Of a stretch of DNA of 64,000 bases, positions 27,128 through 39,211 are shown one piece after another (position 1 is the stretch's first letter; every line of letters starts with the position of its first letter). Below the pieces are notes generated by a model that did not search any database, was not told where the DNA came from, and saw nothing but the letters and a program-made list of their open reading frames with translations. The position numbers were made by a program, and so were the translations under genes. The stretch is from Picosynechococcus sp. PCC 7117 (GTDB taxonomy: Bacteria > Cyanobacteriota > Cyanobacteriia > Cyanobacteriales > MRBY01). Where the stretch lies: positions 124,001-188,000 of the forward strand of contig NZ_CP016477.1 of assembly GCF_001693275.1 (NCBI RefSeq), read 5' to 3'.

Positions 27128-27730
27128 TTATTTATTCAATCGATCGAGGAGCCAGAGGGCAATGACAATCCCGGTGAAATGGGAGGCGATCGTGTGGGTA
27201 TTCGCCAGGATAATAAATAAATCTTTCGGTTGAATGAGCTGGGATGTGTTTGAAAAAACGGCCCCCTGGGGAATGGTCAAGGATTTTCCGAGGACGAGCC
27301 CCACAAAGGCTTCGGCACCAATGATCGCAAACATCATGCCCAGGAGGTTAGCCAAGAGACCAAATTTAATGGTTTGAATGGTGTAGGACTTCTTGGGCCG
27401 GAGGGAGCTATCACCCGCGAGCATCAGTCGGGCAATGGTTTTGTAGCGAAAGAAGAAAAAGATACTCACGATGAGGGCAATGAGACCGCCGGCAGCACAG
27501 AATAGCCCAAAGCTGCTTCCCTGGCTAAAGCGAATATCTTGGTTGGCGTTGGTGGCATCACTGCCGACTAGGCTCGCACTGGCAAAGAGGAGAATTAGCG
27601 CTGCGACAACACCGAGGATAATCTGTACCCAGAAGCCAATATTACCGGCGAGTTTGAGGGTGGCCGAGGCTCTGAGGATGGCGGCGGGGATCGATGCGCC
27701 CGCTAAAGCACCGTAGGAATCACGTTTCAT
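27128..27730 (-). CDS. DUF3611 family membrane protein
   Basis: 200 aa with four predicted membrane helices (GFWVQIILGVVAALILLFA, SFGLFCAAGGLIALIVSIFFFF, FGLLANLLGMMFAIIGAEAFVGLVLG, ASHFTGIVIALWLLDRL). The N-terminal block LRASATLKLAGNIGFWVQ and the pattern VFSNTSQLIQPKDLFIILANTHTIASHF match the DUF3611 family found in cyanobacteria and plant plastids; function unknown. ATG at 27730. Upstream of ycf20 on the same strand. Confidence 0.8.
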   Translation of the reverse strand: MKRDSYGALAGASIPAAILRASATLKLAGNIGFWVQIILGVVAALILLFASASLVGSDATNANQDIRFSQGSSFGLFCAAGGLIALIVSIFFFFRYKTIARLMLAGDSSLRPKKSYTIQTIKFGLLANLLGMMFAIIGAEAFVGLVLGKSLTIPQGAVFSNTSQLIQPKDLFIILANTHTIASHFTGIVIALWLLDRLNK

Positions 27731-28008
27731 AGGAGTTTGTGGTGATGGGGTTATGTCTGCAGGGTCAGAATTTGCTTTTGCTCCATTCTCTTATATCAAC
27801 TGTTGGGTTGCCAAAAGGGAAAAGGCGATCGCCTCTGGTTCTAACCAACACTCCCTTGTCTAGCATTTGATGCCTATCACCAAGATCAATGGTGACCAAA
27901 CAGTCGGAAACAAACAATGGGAGTCAAGTGAACTAAGGGTTACAGCATCCTCAGCGAAGGGGGACAAGCTATGATGGTCATCAGGTTTTTCAGAGAGTTT
28001 GCGCGTTA

Positions 28009-29610
28009 ATGCACCCGATTCGCCTCACCTTATTTTTCATTGGCCTGAGTATTATTCTGGGGCTGATGTTGTGGTTGGTGAATTCCCTCTATCGTCTCTA
28101 TCTCCAGGTGTCCTTTACGGCGCCATTTCTGGCAAATCTGCTGATTTTGGTGCTTATTGCCCTAATTGGTTTAATTCTCTGGACGTTTTGGCGCTATTTC
28201 AACCTCTTTGGCCGCAAACGAAAACCGCGATCGCCCCGGAAAGTTGCCAATTACCAGCCCCAACTGCCCACGGAAAAAACAGAAGTGGCGGCGGCGAATC
28301 TACGCACCATTCAACAGCAAGTCAACCAAATCCAAGATAAAGTTGCCCAGAAAGTCCTCCTGAACCGTTCCCAGGAAATTCAGGCGAATTTTGAGCGACA
28401 AGAGCTCCAGGTGGCTGTTTTTGGTACGGGATCGGCGGGTAAAACATCTTTGGTGAATGCCTTAATTGGGCAAATGGTGGGTAATGTCGAAGCGACCATG
28501 GGCACCACCCAAACGGGTCAGACCTATCGCCTAAAACTAAAAGGGGTGAATCGGCAAATTTTAATCACGGATACGCCGGGGATTTTAGAAGCGGGGGAAG
28601 CGGGCATTCAACGCGATCACCTGGCGCGGGAGTTGGCAACCAATGCGGATCTGTTGATTTTCGTGGTAGATAATGATCTGCGGCAATCGGAATATGATCC
28701 CCTCTGTGAGCTGGCTGAAATTGGCAAGCGATCGCTGTTGGTGTTTAACAAAATCGACGTTTACGCAGACGCTGATCAACAATTGATTGGCGATCGCCTC
28801 AAGGAAAAAGTGCAACACCTGATCACTCCCCAGGACGTGGTTTTAGTCTGTGCCAATCCCCAACTCGTAGAACTAGAGGATGGCGAAATTTTTACCCCAG
28901 AGCCGGACGTGATGCCCTTAGTAAAACGTTTAGCGGTGGTGCTGCGGGCCGAAGGGGATGATTTGTTAGCAGATAATCTCCTCCTACAATCCCAACGCCT
29001 GGGGGAAGAAGCCCGCAAAATCATTGAACACCAACGGAAAAAACAGGCCGAACAGGTGATCGAACGCTACCAGTGGATTGGCGCTGGAGTAATTGCTGTA
29101 ACGCCCTTACCTGTGGTGGATATGTTGGCGACGGCAGCGGTGAATGCCCAGATGGTAATGGAAATTGGTCGGGTGTATGGCTGCGAAATCGATGGCGATC
29201 GCGGTAAAGAATTAGCTGTTTCCCTGGGCAAAACCCTGGTCAGTTTAGGGGTCGTTAAAGGCGCGGTCGAAATCCTTGCAAAAATTCTCCAAACGAACAT
29301 CGCCACTTACCTCGTGGGCAAAGCAATTCAGGGGGTGACAGCCGCCTACCTCACGCGCATCGCGGGCAAAAGTTTCATTGAATATTTCCGCCATGACCAG
29401 GATTGGGGCGATGGCGGGATCACGGAAGTGGTGCAGGAGCAATTTAAGCTCAGTAAAAAAGATGAGTTTGTCAAAGATTTTGTCGGCGATGCCATTCTAA
29501 AAGTTGTCAATCCCTTTAAGGAAGTGTGGCAAATTGAACTGGAAGAAGACCCAGAATTGGCGGAGTTGGAATGGACAGCACCCCAACGGCGACGGCGGGA
29601 TGAATGGTAG
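28009..29610 (+). CDS. membrane-anchored Era-like GTPase with C-terminal DUF697-type domain
   Basis: 533 aa. Two N-terminal membrane helices (residues about 5-25 and 43-62), a basic stretch, a helical linker, then a G domain: G1 GTGSAGKTS (139-147), G2 Thr in MGTTQTG, G3 DTPG, G4 NKID, G5-like VCANP. The C-terminal part (YQWIGAGVIAVTPLPVVDMLATAAVNAQMVMEIGRVYG) resembles DUF697, which is often paired with such GTPases. It probably acts at the cytoplasmic face of a membrane; target unknown. Followed after 28 bp by an unknown gene and then the rqcH homologue. Confidence 0.82.
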   Translation: MHPIRLTLFFIGLSIILGLMLWLVNSLYRLYLQVSFTAPFLANLLILVLIALIGLILWTFWRYFNLFGRKRKPRSPRKVANYQPQLPTEKTEVAAANLRTIQQQVNQIQDKVAQKVLLNRSQEIQANFERQELQVAVFGTGSAGKTSLVNALIGQMVGNVEATMGTTQTGQTYRLKLKGVNRQILITDTPGILEAGEAGIQRDHLARELATNADLLIFVVDNDLRQSEYDPLCELAEIGKRSLLVFNKIDVYADADQQLIGDRLKEKVQHLITPQDVVLVCANPQLVELEDGEIFTPEPDVMPLVKRLAVVLRAEGDDLLADNLLLQSQRLGEEARKIIEHQRKKQAEQVIERYQWIGAGVIAVTPLPVVDMLATAAVNAQMVMEIGRVYGCEIDGDRGKELAVSLGKTLVSLGVVKGAVEILAKILQTNIATYLVGKAIQGVTAAYLTRIAGKSFIEYFRHDQDWGDGGITEVVQEQFKLSKKDEFVKDFVGDAILKVVNPFKEVWQIELEEDPELAELEWTAPQRRRRDEW

Positions 29611-29638
29611 ATTTTACACGGAAGCTTGAGGCATGGTT

Positions 29639-30214
29639 ATGGCACTACAGCGACAGATTAACTGGCAGAAATTAGCGGAAATTTACGAACTCAAGGAATT
29701 TTTTGCGGCGGATTTTGCTGGTTTCCAAGCCGAAATTGAACAGCAATTGCAAGATCTGGATCGCTTCCCGACAGAAACCTTGGATAAATTAGCAAAACTA
29801 CGTGCCCTAGAAGTGACCAACGGCATCACCCAATGGGCCTATCGGCGCGGCGCGGCCCAAGCGCTCCCCATCGAGCAGACCCGGCAATGTATGAACATGG
29901 TGATGGGCTTTATGAAAAATGTGGAATTGTCGTTTCCCAGCATCGGCACTGTTGAATTTAGCGATTGGGAAACAGACTATGTGCGGCGGGTGCGGGGACT
30001 CTATATTGATGCGTTTAAAAATAATCTGCCTGGGGCAGAATCGCAGTTCCATGCCATTTCTACGGCGCAGTTTATCGCCTGTGGTCATCACCGTTTAAAT
30101 GAGGCGATCGCCCTCGTAGAAGCAGACTATGGGGAACTGTTTTCGGCCTATTTCATCGAACGAATGAAAAAATATATCGGCGCTTATCTGGATAGTTTTA
30201 GCGAAAGCCCCTAA
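29639..30214 (+). CDS. conserved protein of unknown function
   Basis: 191-aa soluble, mainly helical protein; I recognise no family. Features: Asp/Glu/Gln-rich N-terminal helices (DFAGFQAEIEQQLQDLDRF), a Tyr/Trp-rich middle (TNGITQWAYRRGAAQAL), a Met-rich segment (QCMNMVMGFMKNVELSF) and two Cys. ATG at 29639 has GAGG seven bases upstream; ATG at 29633 is too close to it. It sits between the membrane GTPase and the RqcH homologue with short gaps (28 and 51 bp), which suggests an operon. Confidence 0.7.
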   Translation: MALQRQINWQKLAEIYELKEFFAADFAGFQAEIEQQLQDLDRFPTETLDKLAKLRALEVTNGITQWAYRRGAAQALPIEQTRQCMNMVMGFMKNVELSFPSIGTVEFSDWETDYVRRVRGLYIDAFKNNLPGAESQFHAISTAQFIACGHHRLNEAIALVEADYGELFSAYFIERMKKYIGAYLDSFSESP

Positions 30215-30265
30215 GATCCAAGACTGCGCATCCGTGGCATCGGCATTGGGGAGAATCGAGCAGCA

Positions 30266-32032
30266 ATGAAAATTCAGGCAGTAGACTACACAACCTTGGT
30301 GGCCCTGGTCACGGAATTACAGCGGGACTGGGTGCCAGCGCGCCTCGAACAGGTTTATCAATACGACAAACAAACCCTCTGTTTAGCCCTGCGCACCCTC
30401 GAAAAACGGGAATGGCTCTGGTTATCTTGGCACCCCCAGGCCGCCAGAATGCATTTAGGCGATCGCCCCCCCAGGGATCCCGATACCTTTACCTTTAGCG
30501 ACCAACTGCGCCACTTGATTAAAGGTTCGGCCTTGCTGGGAATTGAACTGATCCAACCCTGGGAACGGGTGGTGGATTTTCAGTTTGGTCGCCGCCCTGG
30601 AGAAGCCCCCCAATGGCATTTGTACGTCGAAATTATGGGGAAACATAGCAACGTGATCCTCGCCAATGCCGATCAGCAAATTGTCACTACGGCCCAACAA
30701 ATTAGTGGCGATCGCTCCACCGTCCGCCCCGTCCAAACCGGCCAACCCTACGAATTTCCCCCGGCCCTGACGAAAACAGCACCCAGCCCTACAGAATCCT
30801 TTGAACGCTGGCAAGAAAGAATCGCCCTATTGCCAAAATCTCTGAAAAAACAAATCCTCGAAAATTACCGGGGCGTGAGTCCTATTCTTCTAGAAGGGAT
30901 GATTGGTGCGGCCCAGTTAACCCCTGAGCAAACGACGGATACCCTCACCGCTCACGATTGGGAAAATCTTTTTCAGCAGTGGCAACGGTGGCTTGCTTGC
31001 CTAGAACAGCGACAGTTTTGCTTGACGCTCCAGGACAACCAATATCAAGTGGTACCTTGGCAGCCGGATGAATCTTGTTTGCCCCTACAGCCAACTCTCA
31101 ATCACTATTATCAAAGCCGCCTTAATCAACAACAATTCCAACAACTGCACCACCAACTCAACCAGAAAGTTAGTCTCCTGTTGGGAAAATTGCAGCAAAA
31201 AGCCCAACTCTTTCGGACGCGCCTCACAGAATCCACCGAAGCGGATCAATACCGTCAATACGGCGATTTACTCATGGCCTATTTGCATGAGTGGCAACCG
31301 GGTTTAACCGAAATTGCCCTAACGGATTTTGCCTCAGGCGATCGCCTTAAAATTCCCCTCCAACCAGATAAAAATGCCGTCCAAAATGCCCAGGCTTTTT
31401 ATAAACAACACCAAAAACTAAAGCGAGCAAATCACATTGTGCAACCGCTTTTAAAGGAAGTAGAAACAGAAATTCATTACCTCGAACACATTGAAGCCAG
31501 TTTGGGACAAATCGCGAATTACGAAAATGCCACTGACTTAGAAGCTTTACAGGAAATTCAGGCAGAATTGATCCACGGGAGTTACCTCAAAACCAACCGA
31601 GAACCTACTGCTAAACAAGTGGTTTCTAAACCCCACATTTACCGCACCCCAGGAGGATCAGAACTCTGGATCGGGCGCAATAACCAACAAAATGATCATC
31701 TAACGTTTCGGGTGGCTAATGATTATGATCTTTGGTTCCATAGCCAAGAAATCCCCGGTAGCCATGTTTTATTACGACTAGAACCCGGCGCGGTTCCCGA
31801 TGAGGCGGAATTGCAGTGGGCGGCCGATTTTGCAGCTTATTACAGTCGCGCCAGCCAAAGCGATCAGGTGCCCATTGTTTATACAAAACCTAAGCACGTT
31901 TATAAACCCAAGGGGGCCAAACCAGGAATGTGCATCTATAAACAGGAAACGATTCTCTGGGGTCAACCCCAACGGGCCAAGGCGGCGATCGCCAAATTAA
32001 CCCAATCCACAGATCAGTCCGAGAAAAAGTAG
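30266..32032 (+). CDS. rqcH: NFACT family protein, RqcH homologue (ribosome quality control)
   Basis: 588 aa. The NFACT-N domain (first ~180 residues) includes LRHLIKGSALLGIELIQPWERVVDFQFG and LYVEIMGKHSNVILAN. A helix-hairpin-helix/coiled-coil middle follows (LNQKVSLLLGKLQQKAQLFRTRL, then LLKEVETEIHYLEHIEASL). The C-terminal NFACT-R/DUF814 domain has SELWIGRNNQQNDHLTFR, DLWFHSQEIPGSHVLLR and VPIVYTKPKHVYKPKGAKPG. RqcH binds stalled 50S-peptidyl-tRNA and directs alanine tailing for degradation. The Asp-Arg pair needed for tRNA binding in B. subtilis RqcH is Glu100-Arg101 here. Older annotations call this family fibronectin-binding. Confidence 0.87.
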   Translation: MKIQAVDYTTLVALVTELQRDWVPARLEQVYQYDKQTLCLALRTLEKREWLWLSWHPQAARMHLGDRPPRDPDTFTFSDQLRHLIKGSALLGIELIQPWERVVDFQFGRRPGEAPQWHLYVEIMGKHSNVILANADQQIVTTAQQISGDRSTVRPVQTGQPYEFPPALTKTAPSPTESFERWQERIALLPKSLKKQILENYRGVSPILLEGMIGAAQLTPEQTTDTLTAHDWENLFQQWQRWLACLEQRQFCLTLQDNQYQVVPWQPDESCLPLQPTLNHYYQSRLNQQQFQQLHHQLNQKVSLLLGKLQQKAQLFRTRLTESTEADQYRQYGDLLMAYLHEWQPGLTEIALTDFASGDRLKIPLQPDKNAVQNAQAFYKQHQKLKRANHIVQPLLKEVETEIHYLEHIEASLGQIANYENATDLEALQEIQAELIHGSYLKTNREPTAKQVVSKPHIYRTPGGSELWIGRNNQQNDHLTFRVANDYDLWFHSQEIPGSHVLLRLEPGAVPDEAELQWAADFAAYYSRASQSDQVPIVYTKPKHVYKPKGAKPGMCIYKQETILWGQPQRAKAAIAKLTQSTDQSEKK

Positions 32033-32179
32033 GGGGTAGGGTTTCGGTTCATTGGGGGGAAAGGTATGAGATCCCTCACTTGATTTTTTAAAGAAAATAT
32101 GTAGCCACGAAAGACAAATTGCTTGAAAAGCCTTTTTTAAAAGCTTTTGGCCCGTTTGCGTCGCCGAAACCAGAAAACA

Positions 32180-32206
32180 TTAGCAGTCGCCCCCTAGGAG
32201 TGCTAA
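32180..32206. promoter_or_regulatory. CIRCE operator (HrcA-binding site) upstream of groEL2
   Basis: TTAGCAGTC-N9-GAGTGCTAA. It matches the CIRCE consensus TTAGCACTC-N9-GAGTGCTAA with one mismatch in the left arm. The right end is 38 bp before the GroEL start, the usual place for HrcA repression of heat-shock genes. Confidence 0.93.
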
Positions 32207-32223
32207 ATTTGCTAGTGACGTAA

Positions 32224-33912
<1,689 letters not shown>

Positions 33913-33951
33913 TTTTTCCTGAACCCTTTTAAAAATTCAATATCTGCATTG

Positions 33952-33976
33952 GGCACCCTCCGGGGTGCTTTTTTTG
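33952..33976 (+). terminator. terminator of groEL2
   Basis: GCACCC and GGGTGC arms (33953-33958, 33963-33968) with a tight loop, followed by a run of seven T. Confidence 0.88.
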
Positions 33977-34003
33977 TTTTCTGGGCGAAAATCTTGGGTT
34001 AAG

Positions 34004-37000
34004 TTAGCCCGTCGGGGACTGTTCTTGTAACCAGTGATTGAGGGTTTCCCGAAGGGTTTGGGGATTGAGGGGTTTACTGAGGTAGTCGTTCATGCCTGCT
34101 GCCAAATACTGCTCTTGGTTGGCTTCTCCTAGGGTGGTGGTGAGCGCAATGATCGGTATCTGCCGGTGGCGATCGCCGCCACCCCGGCGAATATGTTGGC
34201 TCGTTTGAAAGCCATTCATCTTGGGCATGAGGCAATCCATCAAAATTAAACGATAGGGCTGATTTTCAGGGGTTGCTTGGAGCATTTGTAGGGCTTCTGT
34301 GCCCCCTGGGGCGACATCGACGGAAAAACCAAACTGTTGGCAGAGGCCCCGAATAATAATTTGATTGACGGGGTTATCTTCCACGAGGAGGAGGCGGGCC
34401 GAGATTTTTTGGCCCTGTTTGCTTGCGCTAGGTTGGGAGCCAGAATCTGGGGGTCGAGCGTTTGGCTGGGCGAAATTTTCACAGAAACGCCGACAGGCCT
34501 GCCACAGGGGACGGGATAAAATCGGCTTGACGAGGTGGTGGGTTGCCGTGAGTTGGGGGAAGCTTTGGGGATCGGTGGGGCTGTAGGGAAACGTAGTGAG
34601 CAGCAGTAACTGGCAGGTTTTTTGGGGGTAAAGCTGTTGAAGATTTTGGGCGAGGGTCAGGGCATCGATCTCCCTCAGGGAATGATCCAAGATCAGGAGG
34701 GGCGTTTCGGTGGTGGGGGGCTGGGTTTGCCAAAGGGCGATCGCCTCTTGGCCATTGGCTGCGGCTTGGACAGTGGCGCCCCAGGCTTGGAGCTCATCGC
34801 GCAAAATTTCCCGTTGGGTTTGTTGCTCTTCGACGATGAGGATCTCTAATCCCTGCAAGCTATCGGCGGTCATCCGCGACAGTTGAGATCGCCCCGCCCC
34901 ATACCCTAGGGTAAAGGTAAAACAGCTCCCCTCCCCTGGGGTACTAACCACTTCAATGGTGCCCCCCATCACTTGACAAAGACGCTGGGTAATCGCCAAA
35001 CCGAGACCCGTGCCACCATAACGCCGGGTGGTTCCTGCTTCTAACTGGGTAAAAGGCTCGAAAAGATCGTTCAATTTCTCAGCGGCGATGCCAATGCCAG
35101 TATCCGTCACTGAGCAGGTAAAATCGAGGCGATCGCCAACCCGCTCCGTTTGACAGCGAATCATCACCTCCCCTTGGTTGGTAAATTTAATGGCATTGCT
35201 TACCAGATTCGTCAGGATTTGTCGTAAACGCCCAGGATCTCCTTGGATAGAACCGTGCCGCAAACCCCGTAAATCAAAAATGAGATTGAGACCTTTCTCC
35301 TGGGCCGCAAACGCCATCAACTTGGCAAAATTTTCAAAAAATTGATGGAGATCAAAATCCACCGTTTCTAGTTGCAGCTTACCGGCTTCCATCTTCGAGA
35401 AGTCCAAAATATCGTTCAGCAAGATCAGTAAAGATTCAGCGCTAGAAAGGGCGATGCGGGCGTGTTCTTGCTGTTCTGTGGTGAGCTCTTCGCTATAGAG
35501 CAGTAAATTGAGCATTCCGATAATGCCATTCATGGGCGTCCGAATTTCGTGGCTCATGGTGGCTAAAAACATACTTTTGGCATGGGCGGCCGCTTCTGCT
35601 GCTTCTTTGGCATCAATCAACGCCTGCTCCGCCTGTTTGCGATCGCCAATGTCACTATGGGTACCAATAATCCGCAGAGGTTCTCCCGACGGTGTCCATT
35701 CGATCACCTTGCCCCGGTCTAAAATCCACTTGTAGGAACCATCTTTGCACCGCACCCGATGTTCACTGCGATAGGTTTCTGTCTGGCCATCAAGGTGAGC
35801 CTGGATGGCTTGATAAGTCATTGCCAAATCATCTGGGTGGACACGACTTTCCCATTCCATCAGGGTGTCACCAATTTCTGCCTCGCCGTAGCCCAACATC
35901 GCTTTCCACTGCCGCGAAAAAAAGACATGATTTGTTTGGGCATTCCAATCCCAGACCCCATCCCCAGAACCCTCTAGGGCAAATTGCCAACGGAGTTCAC
36001 TTTCCCGGAGAGCCTGTTCTGCCAAGACCCGCTCCGTAATATCGAGGGCAGTCCCAAAAAAACGGATGGTTTTGCCAGAGGCATCTTTTTGACTACTCCC
36101 CCTCGCCTCATGGTAGAAAATTTGGCCATTGGTCAGTTGGGCACGGTATTGCACCATATAGCTTTCGCCCGTGCGCATCGCTGTTTCAACGCAGTGTTTG
36201 AGGCGTTCTTGGTCATCGGGGTGAATTAAAGCCCAGTGTTCATCGTAGGTGGGCGGCCCCTGGGCCATATTTAAGCCAAACATTCGCAACAGTTCCGGCG
36301 ACCAGGAGAGATGACCAGTGGCTAGATCGACTTCCCAGCTACCGATATGGGCGAGGCGTTGGGCTTCCTGGAGGGAGGCTTCACTGTGTTTGAGGCGTTC
36401 TTCAAAGCGTTTGTAGGGGGTCAAATCAATGTGGGAACCAATGATACGCAGCGGCTGACCTTGTGCATCCCATTCGATGACCTTACCAGAACAAAGCACC
36501 CAGACAGTGGAGCCATCTCGGTGACGATAACGGACTTCGTTGCAGAAGGGAATTTCGCCGTGGCTAGCAATGTGCTGTTGCAGGTTGTGGTTAACTTTCT
36601 GGAGATCTTCGGGAAAAATCAGTTTTTGCCAGGATTCTGGGCGGTTAGGCAGTTCGTGATCTGCATAGCCAAACATCCGCTTAAAACTGGGGCTGAGATA
36701 CTCGATATTGTTAATACAATCCCAGTCCCAATAGCCAGCAAAGGCATTTTCAAGAATTTCTTCAAAAAATTTCAGTTCATGGTGACTGTATTCCGGTGCT
36801 GCGGCTGGTTCTGGGTCGAGGTGTTGGCGTAATTCGGCGAGGCGATCGCCAGGCAAGATTCCCACTGGTCTCCCTTGCTCATCCACAAGGGTTAGCCAAG
36901 CAAGCTGCTGCTCGGCGAAGTATTGACATAATGATTCAATTTGGTCGAGGGCGGCCACGGGATAGGTCGGGGCGGGCCGTTGCATAATCTCTGCGGCGGT

Positions 37001-37231
37001 TGCCGTTTGGAGATTTTCCCCCTGGGCGATCGCCCGTAAAATATCCCCAGGAGAAACGGTGCCAAGGAGCTGTTCGTTAGCCATAACCAGCACGCCAACA
37101 AGTTGAGGATCGGCACAAAGGCGATCGCTCAATGCGATGAGAGATAGATTAGGCGAAACAATAACCGGTTGATGCAGCAAACTGGCGATCATTTCGGGCA
37201 CTGGAAACCGTGATGGAAGTGCTGTTGACAT
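34004..37231 (-). CDS. hybrid sensor histidine kinase with CBS, PAS/PAC and two receiver domains
   Basis: About 1075 aa. Order: two CBS motifs ([20 protein letters not shown] to AELRQH), three PAS/PAC units ([45 protein letters not shown]), HisKA with the phospho-acceptor in [18 protein letters not shown], HATPase_c ([24 protein letters not shown]), then receiver 1 (ILIVEEQQ, Asp in LLILDHS, Lys in HLVKPI) and receiver 2 ([11 protein letters not shown], Asp in [13 protein letters not shown], Lys in YLSKPL). No transmembrane helix is seen, so it is a cytoplasmic sensor; PAS domains may bind cofactors and CBS may sense adenylates. No output gene is adjacent. ATG at 37231 is preferred to a TTG at 37291. 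Confidence 0.93.
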   Translation of the reverse strand: MSTALPSRFPVPEMIASLLHQPVIVSPNLSLIALSDRLCADPQLVGVLVMANEQLLGTVSPGDILRAIAQGENLQTATAAEIMQRPAPTYPVAALDQIESLCQYFAEQQLAWLTLVDEQGRPVGILPGDRLAELRQHLDPEPAAAPEYSHHELKFFEEILENAFAGYWDWDCINNIEYLSPSFKRMFGYADHELPNRPESWQKLIFPEDLQKVNHNLQQHIASHGEIPFCNEVRYRHRDGSTVWVLCSGKVIEWDAQGQPLRIIGSHIDLTPYKRFEERLKHSEASLQEAQRLAHIGSWEVDLATGHLSWSPELLRMFGLNMAQGPPTYDEHWALIHPDDQERLKHCVETAMRTGESYMVQYRAQLTNGQIFYHEARGSSQKDASGKTIRFFGTALDITERVLAEQALRESELRWQFALEGSGDGVWDWNAQTNHVFFSRQWKAMLGYGEAEIGDTLMEWESRVHPDDLAMTYQAIQAHLDGQTETYRSEHRVRCKDGSYKWILDRGKVIEWTPSGEPLRIIGTHSDIGDRKQAEQALIDAKEAAEAAAHAKSMFLATMSHEIRTPMNGIIGMLNLLLYSEELTTEQQEHARIALSSAESLLILLNDILDFSKMEAGKLQLETVDFDLHQFFENFAKLMAFAAQEKGLNLIFDLRGLRHGSIQGDPGRLRQILTNLVSNAIKFTNQGEVMIRCQTERVGDRLDFTCSVTDTGIGIAAEKLNDLFEPFTQLEAGTTRRYGGTGLGLAITQRLCQVMGGTIEVVSTPGEGSCFTFTLGYGAGRSQLSRMTADSLQGLEILIVEEQQTQREILRDELQAWGATVQAAANGQEAIALWQTQPPTTETPLLILDHSLREIDALTLAQNLQQLYPQKTCQLLLLTTFPYSPTDPQSFPQLTATHHLVKPILSRPLWQACRRFCENFAQPNARPPDSGSQPSASKQGQKISARLLLVEDNPVNQIIIRGLCQQFGFSVDVAPGGTEALQMLQATPENQPYRLILMDCLMPKMNGFQTSQHIRRGGGDRHRQIPIIALTTTLGEANQEQYLAAGMNDYLSKPLNPQTLRETLNHWLQEQSPTG

Positions 37232-37576
37232 GGCACATAGGCTGAAAGAAAGTCGCGGCAGGAAGTGCAACAACCAACTTTTATGTATCAATTCCTTGGG
37301 AGATAACTCTTATCTTATCAAGCGATGTTTCCTGTTGTTTGATTTATGAAGGGAAAAGCAATATTTTTTTCGTTTAAATTAAAACGATCACTTCATGATG
37401 TAAAAACAACGCCTCTAAACTCTCTAGTAATTGACAGTAAATCTCAATTCAATTTCAGTCTAAAAATGTCAACCAGTAGATCCAGATAACATTAAATTGC
37501 TATGAAATTTTTCCATCTTGAAATGCATTAATTATTTTTTGAATTTCAGTTAGATTATCAGTGCTGAGATTGCGGA

Positions 37577-38977
37577 CTATTGAACAATCAGATAACCGTC
37601 ACGATACCAAGTTTCAAGCTGTGCGAGGGAAATGCCGCTGGCGATCGCCTCTTTTTGGGTAAACCCTTCAGGATATTCACTGAGCAAAGTTTGCAGTGCG
37701 GGAATGGTTTGGTGTTTGGCGAGAAAATCATGGTAAATGCCCCCTTCCCAGAGGTAACACCACGATGGCAAACGGTAGCAGGTCTTTTCAGTGATTGGGG
37801 GATAGCGATAGGCGAGGGGTTCACGACATTGCGCGTTTAAAATCGCTTGGGCATAGCCTTCTAATTGACCTTGCACACCGTAGTTTTCATGGAGATAGGC
37901 AAGGGTTTCGGGGGAAGTTTTGCGTTTTTCTATAATAATTTGCGCGGCGATCGCCGCCGCTGTTTTCGCGTCCCCAAAATGAACTTTGTCAATTAAATAA
38001 TCAGGCAACAATTCCCGATGGGTCGAGACACGGGACACAATCGCTGGGGTTCCACAACCTAAAGATTCATAGGGGGAATTACCAAAGGATTCAACAAAAT
38101 TACCCAAGCCCAAGGTGACAGCACCCAAACTGTAATATTGCGGCATTAACGACTGGGGAATCCATTCATGAAAAATGAAATTTTGCGTTAAATTGCGGGT
38201 TTTAATTTCCGTTTCCATCTCCCGATAAAAGGCTGCCACTTCCGGCGAAATGCCCACCTCTAACCAGCGGGGAACCAACACTTTTAAATTTTTAATGCCG
38301 TATTTGTGGACGAGTAAATCCGCGACGCCGATCGTTTGAGGTAAACCCTTCGTGGGTTCAGGGCGGTGGGGATGAATCACAATCGCATCTTTTACCGGGT
38401 CAACAGGCACAATCGCCAAAATTTCTTGCGGTGGAGTCGGTTTAAAAATATCCCAATCAATGCCCGTTGAAACGACTAATAGCCGCTCATTTAATTCCGG
38501 CAAAAATCGTCCCATCGTCTCCGCATAAAAACGCCGCGAATATTCCGACACCGCAATCAGGCGATCGCCCTGAAATAAAAATCCCCCAAGGATCGTTTCC
38601 GGATAGACGTTATCCCGCAGTGCCACCACCGTCGGAATGTGCTGGTAAGCATAGGGAAAGAGAAATTCCCCGTCGTGCATATAAAAGCGATCTGCGCCGT
38701 CGAGGTGGGCAGCCACATCCTGCATCATGTTTGCAATATCGTAGGCGGGGATGGCGTAGGGCTGTGGAAAGGGTTGATGGAACCGCAAAATCGGTTTAAC
38801 CAACACATTGTCATGCCAGCGAAATTCAACGCAACTATCGGCGCAACGGGTCGAGAGAATCACCACCTCATGCCCCATTTCCCCCAGATACACCGAGATA
38901 TTTTTAATCTGTTTCGGTGCGCCCCCGGTCACATGGTCACGGAACAGGGGATTAATCGAGAACATGACAATTTTCAT
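37577..38977 (-). CDS. glycosyltransferase, GT4-like
   Basis: 466 aa with a GT-B fold. The N-terminal Rossmann part (MKIVMFSINPLFRDHVTGGAPKQI, HEVVILSTRC) binds the acceptor. The C-terminal donor site contains VIHPHRPEPTKGLPQTIGVA and GNFVESFGNSPYESLGCGTPAIVS, with the EX7E-type acidic pair (E-S-F-G-N-S-P-Y-E) of retaining GT4 enzymes. It ends with a ~70-residue extension (SEYPEGFTQKEAIASGISLAQLE) that looks like a small helix-turn-helix-type domain. Sugar donor and acceptor unknown; no polysaccharide cluster is adjacent. ATG at 38977 is chosen over a TTG three codons upstream. Confidence 0.82.
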   Translation of the reverse strand: MKIVMFSINPLFRDHVTGGAPKQIKNISVYLGEMGHEVVILSTRCADSCVEFRWHDNVLVKPILRFHQPFPQPYAIPAYDIANMMQDVAAHLDGADRFYMHDGEFLFPYAYQHIPTVVALRDNVYPETILGGFLFQGDRLIAVSEYSRRFYAETMGRFLPELNERLLVVSTGIDWDIFKPTPPQEILAIVPVDPVKDAIVIHPHRPEPTKGLPQTIGVADLLVHKYGIKNLKVLVPRWLEVGISPEVAAFYREMETEIKTRNLTQNFIFHEWIPQSLMPQYYSLGAVTLGLGNFVESFGNSPYESLGCGTPAIVSRVSTHRELLPDYLIDKVHFGDAKTAAAIAAQIIIEKRKTSPETLAYLHENYGVQGQLEGYAQAILNAQCREPLAYRYPPITEKTCYRLPSWCYLWEGGIYHDFLAKHQTIPALQTLLSEYPEGFTQKEAIASGISLAQLETWYRDGYLIVQ

Positions 38978-39211
38978 CGGCGGCAAAGGGCAATAAACAG
39001 CAAAAAAACATTACCTATTCAACGGGAACCAGGTGAAGTTTAGTTTAAGGTTTCACTAGGAAATAGCTTCACTGCATTACTGAGCTCTGTATCTTGATCC
39101 TCACGTGACCTAGAAGATACAAGCCCATGCTAAGTAAATCCGTTTGATGCCGATTTAGCAGCGTTAAAATTATCTAAGGTATGCTCGTTCTCCAATTGGA
39201 AGATCATCGCT

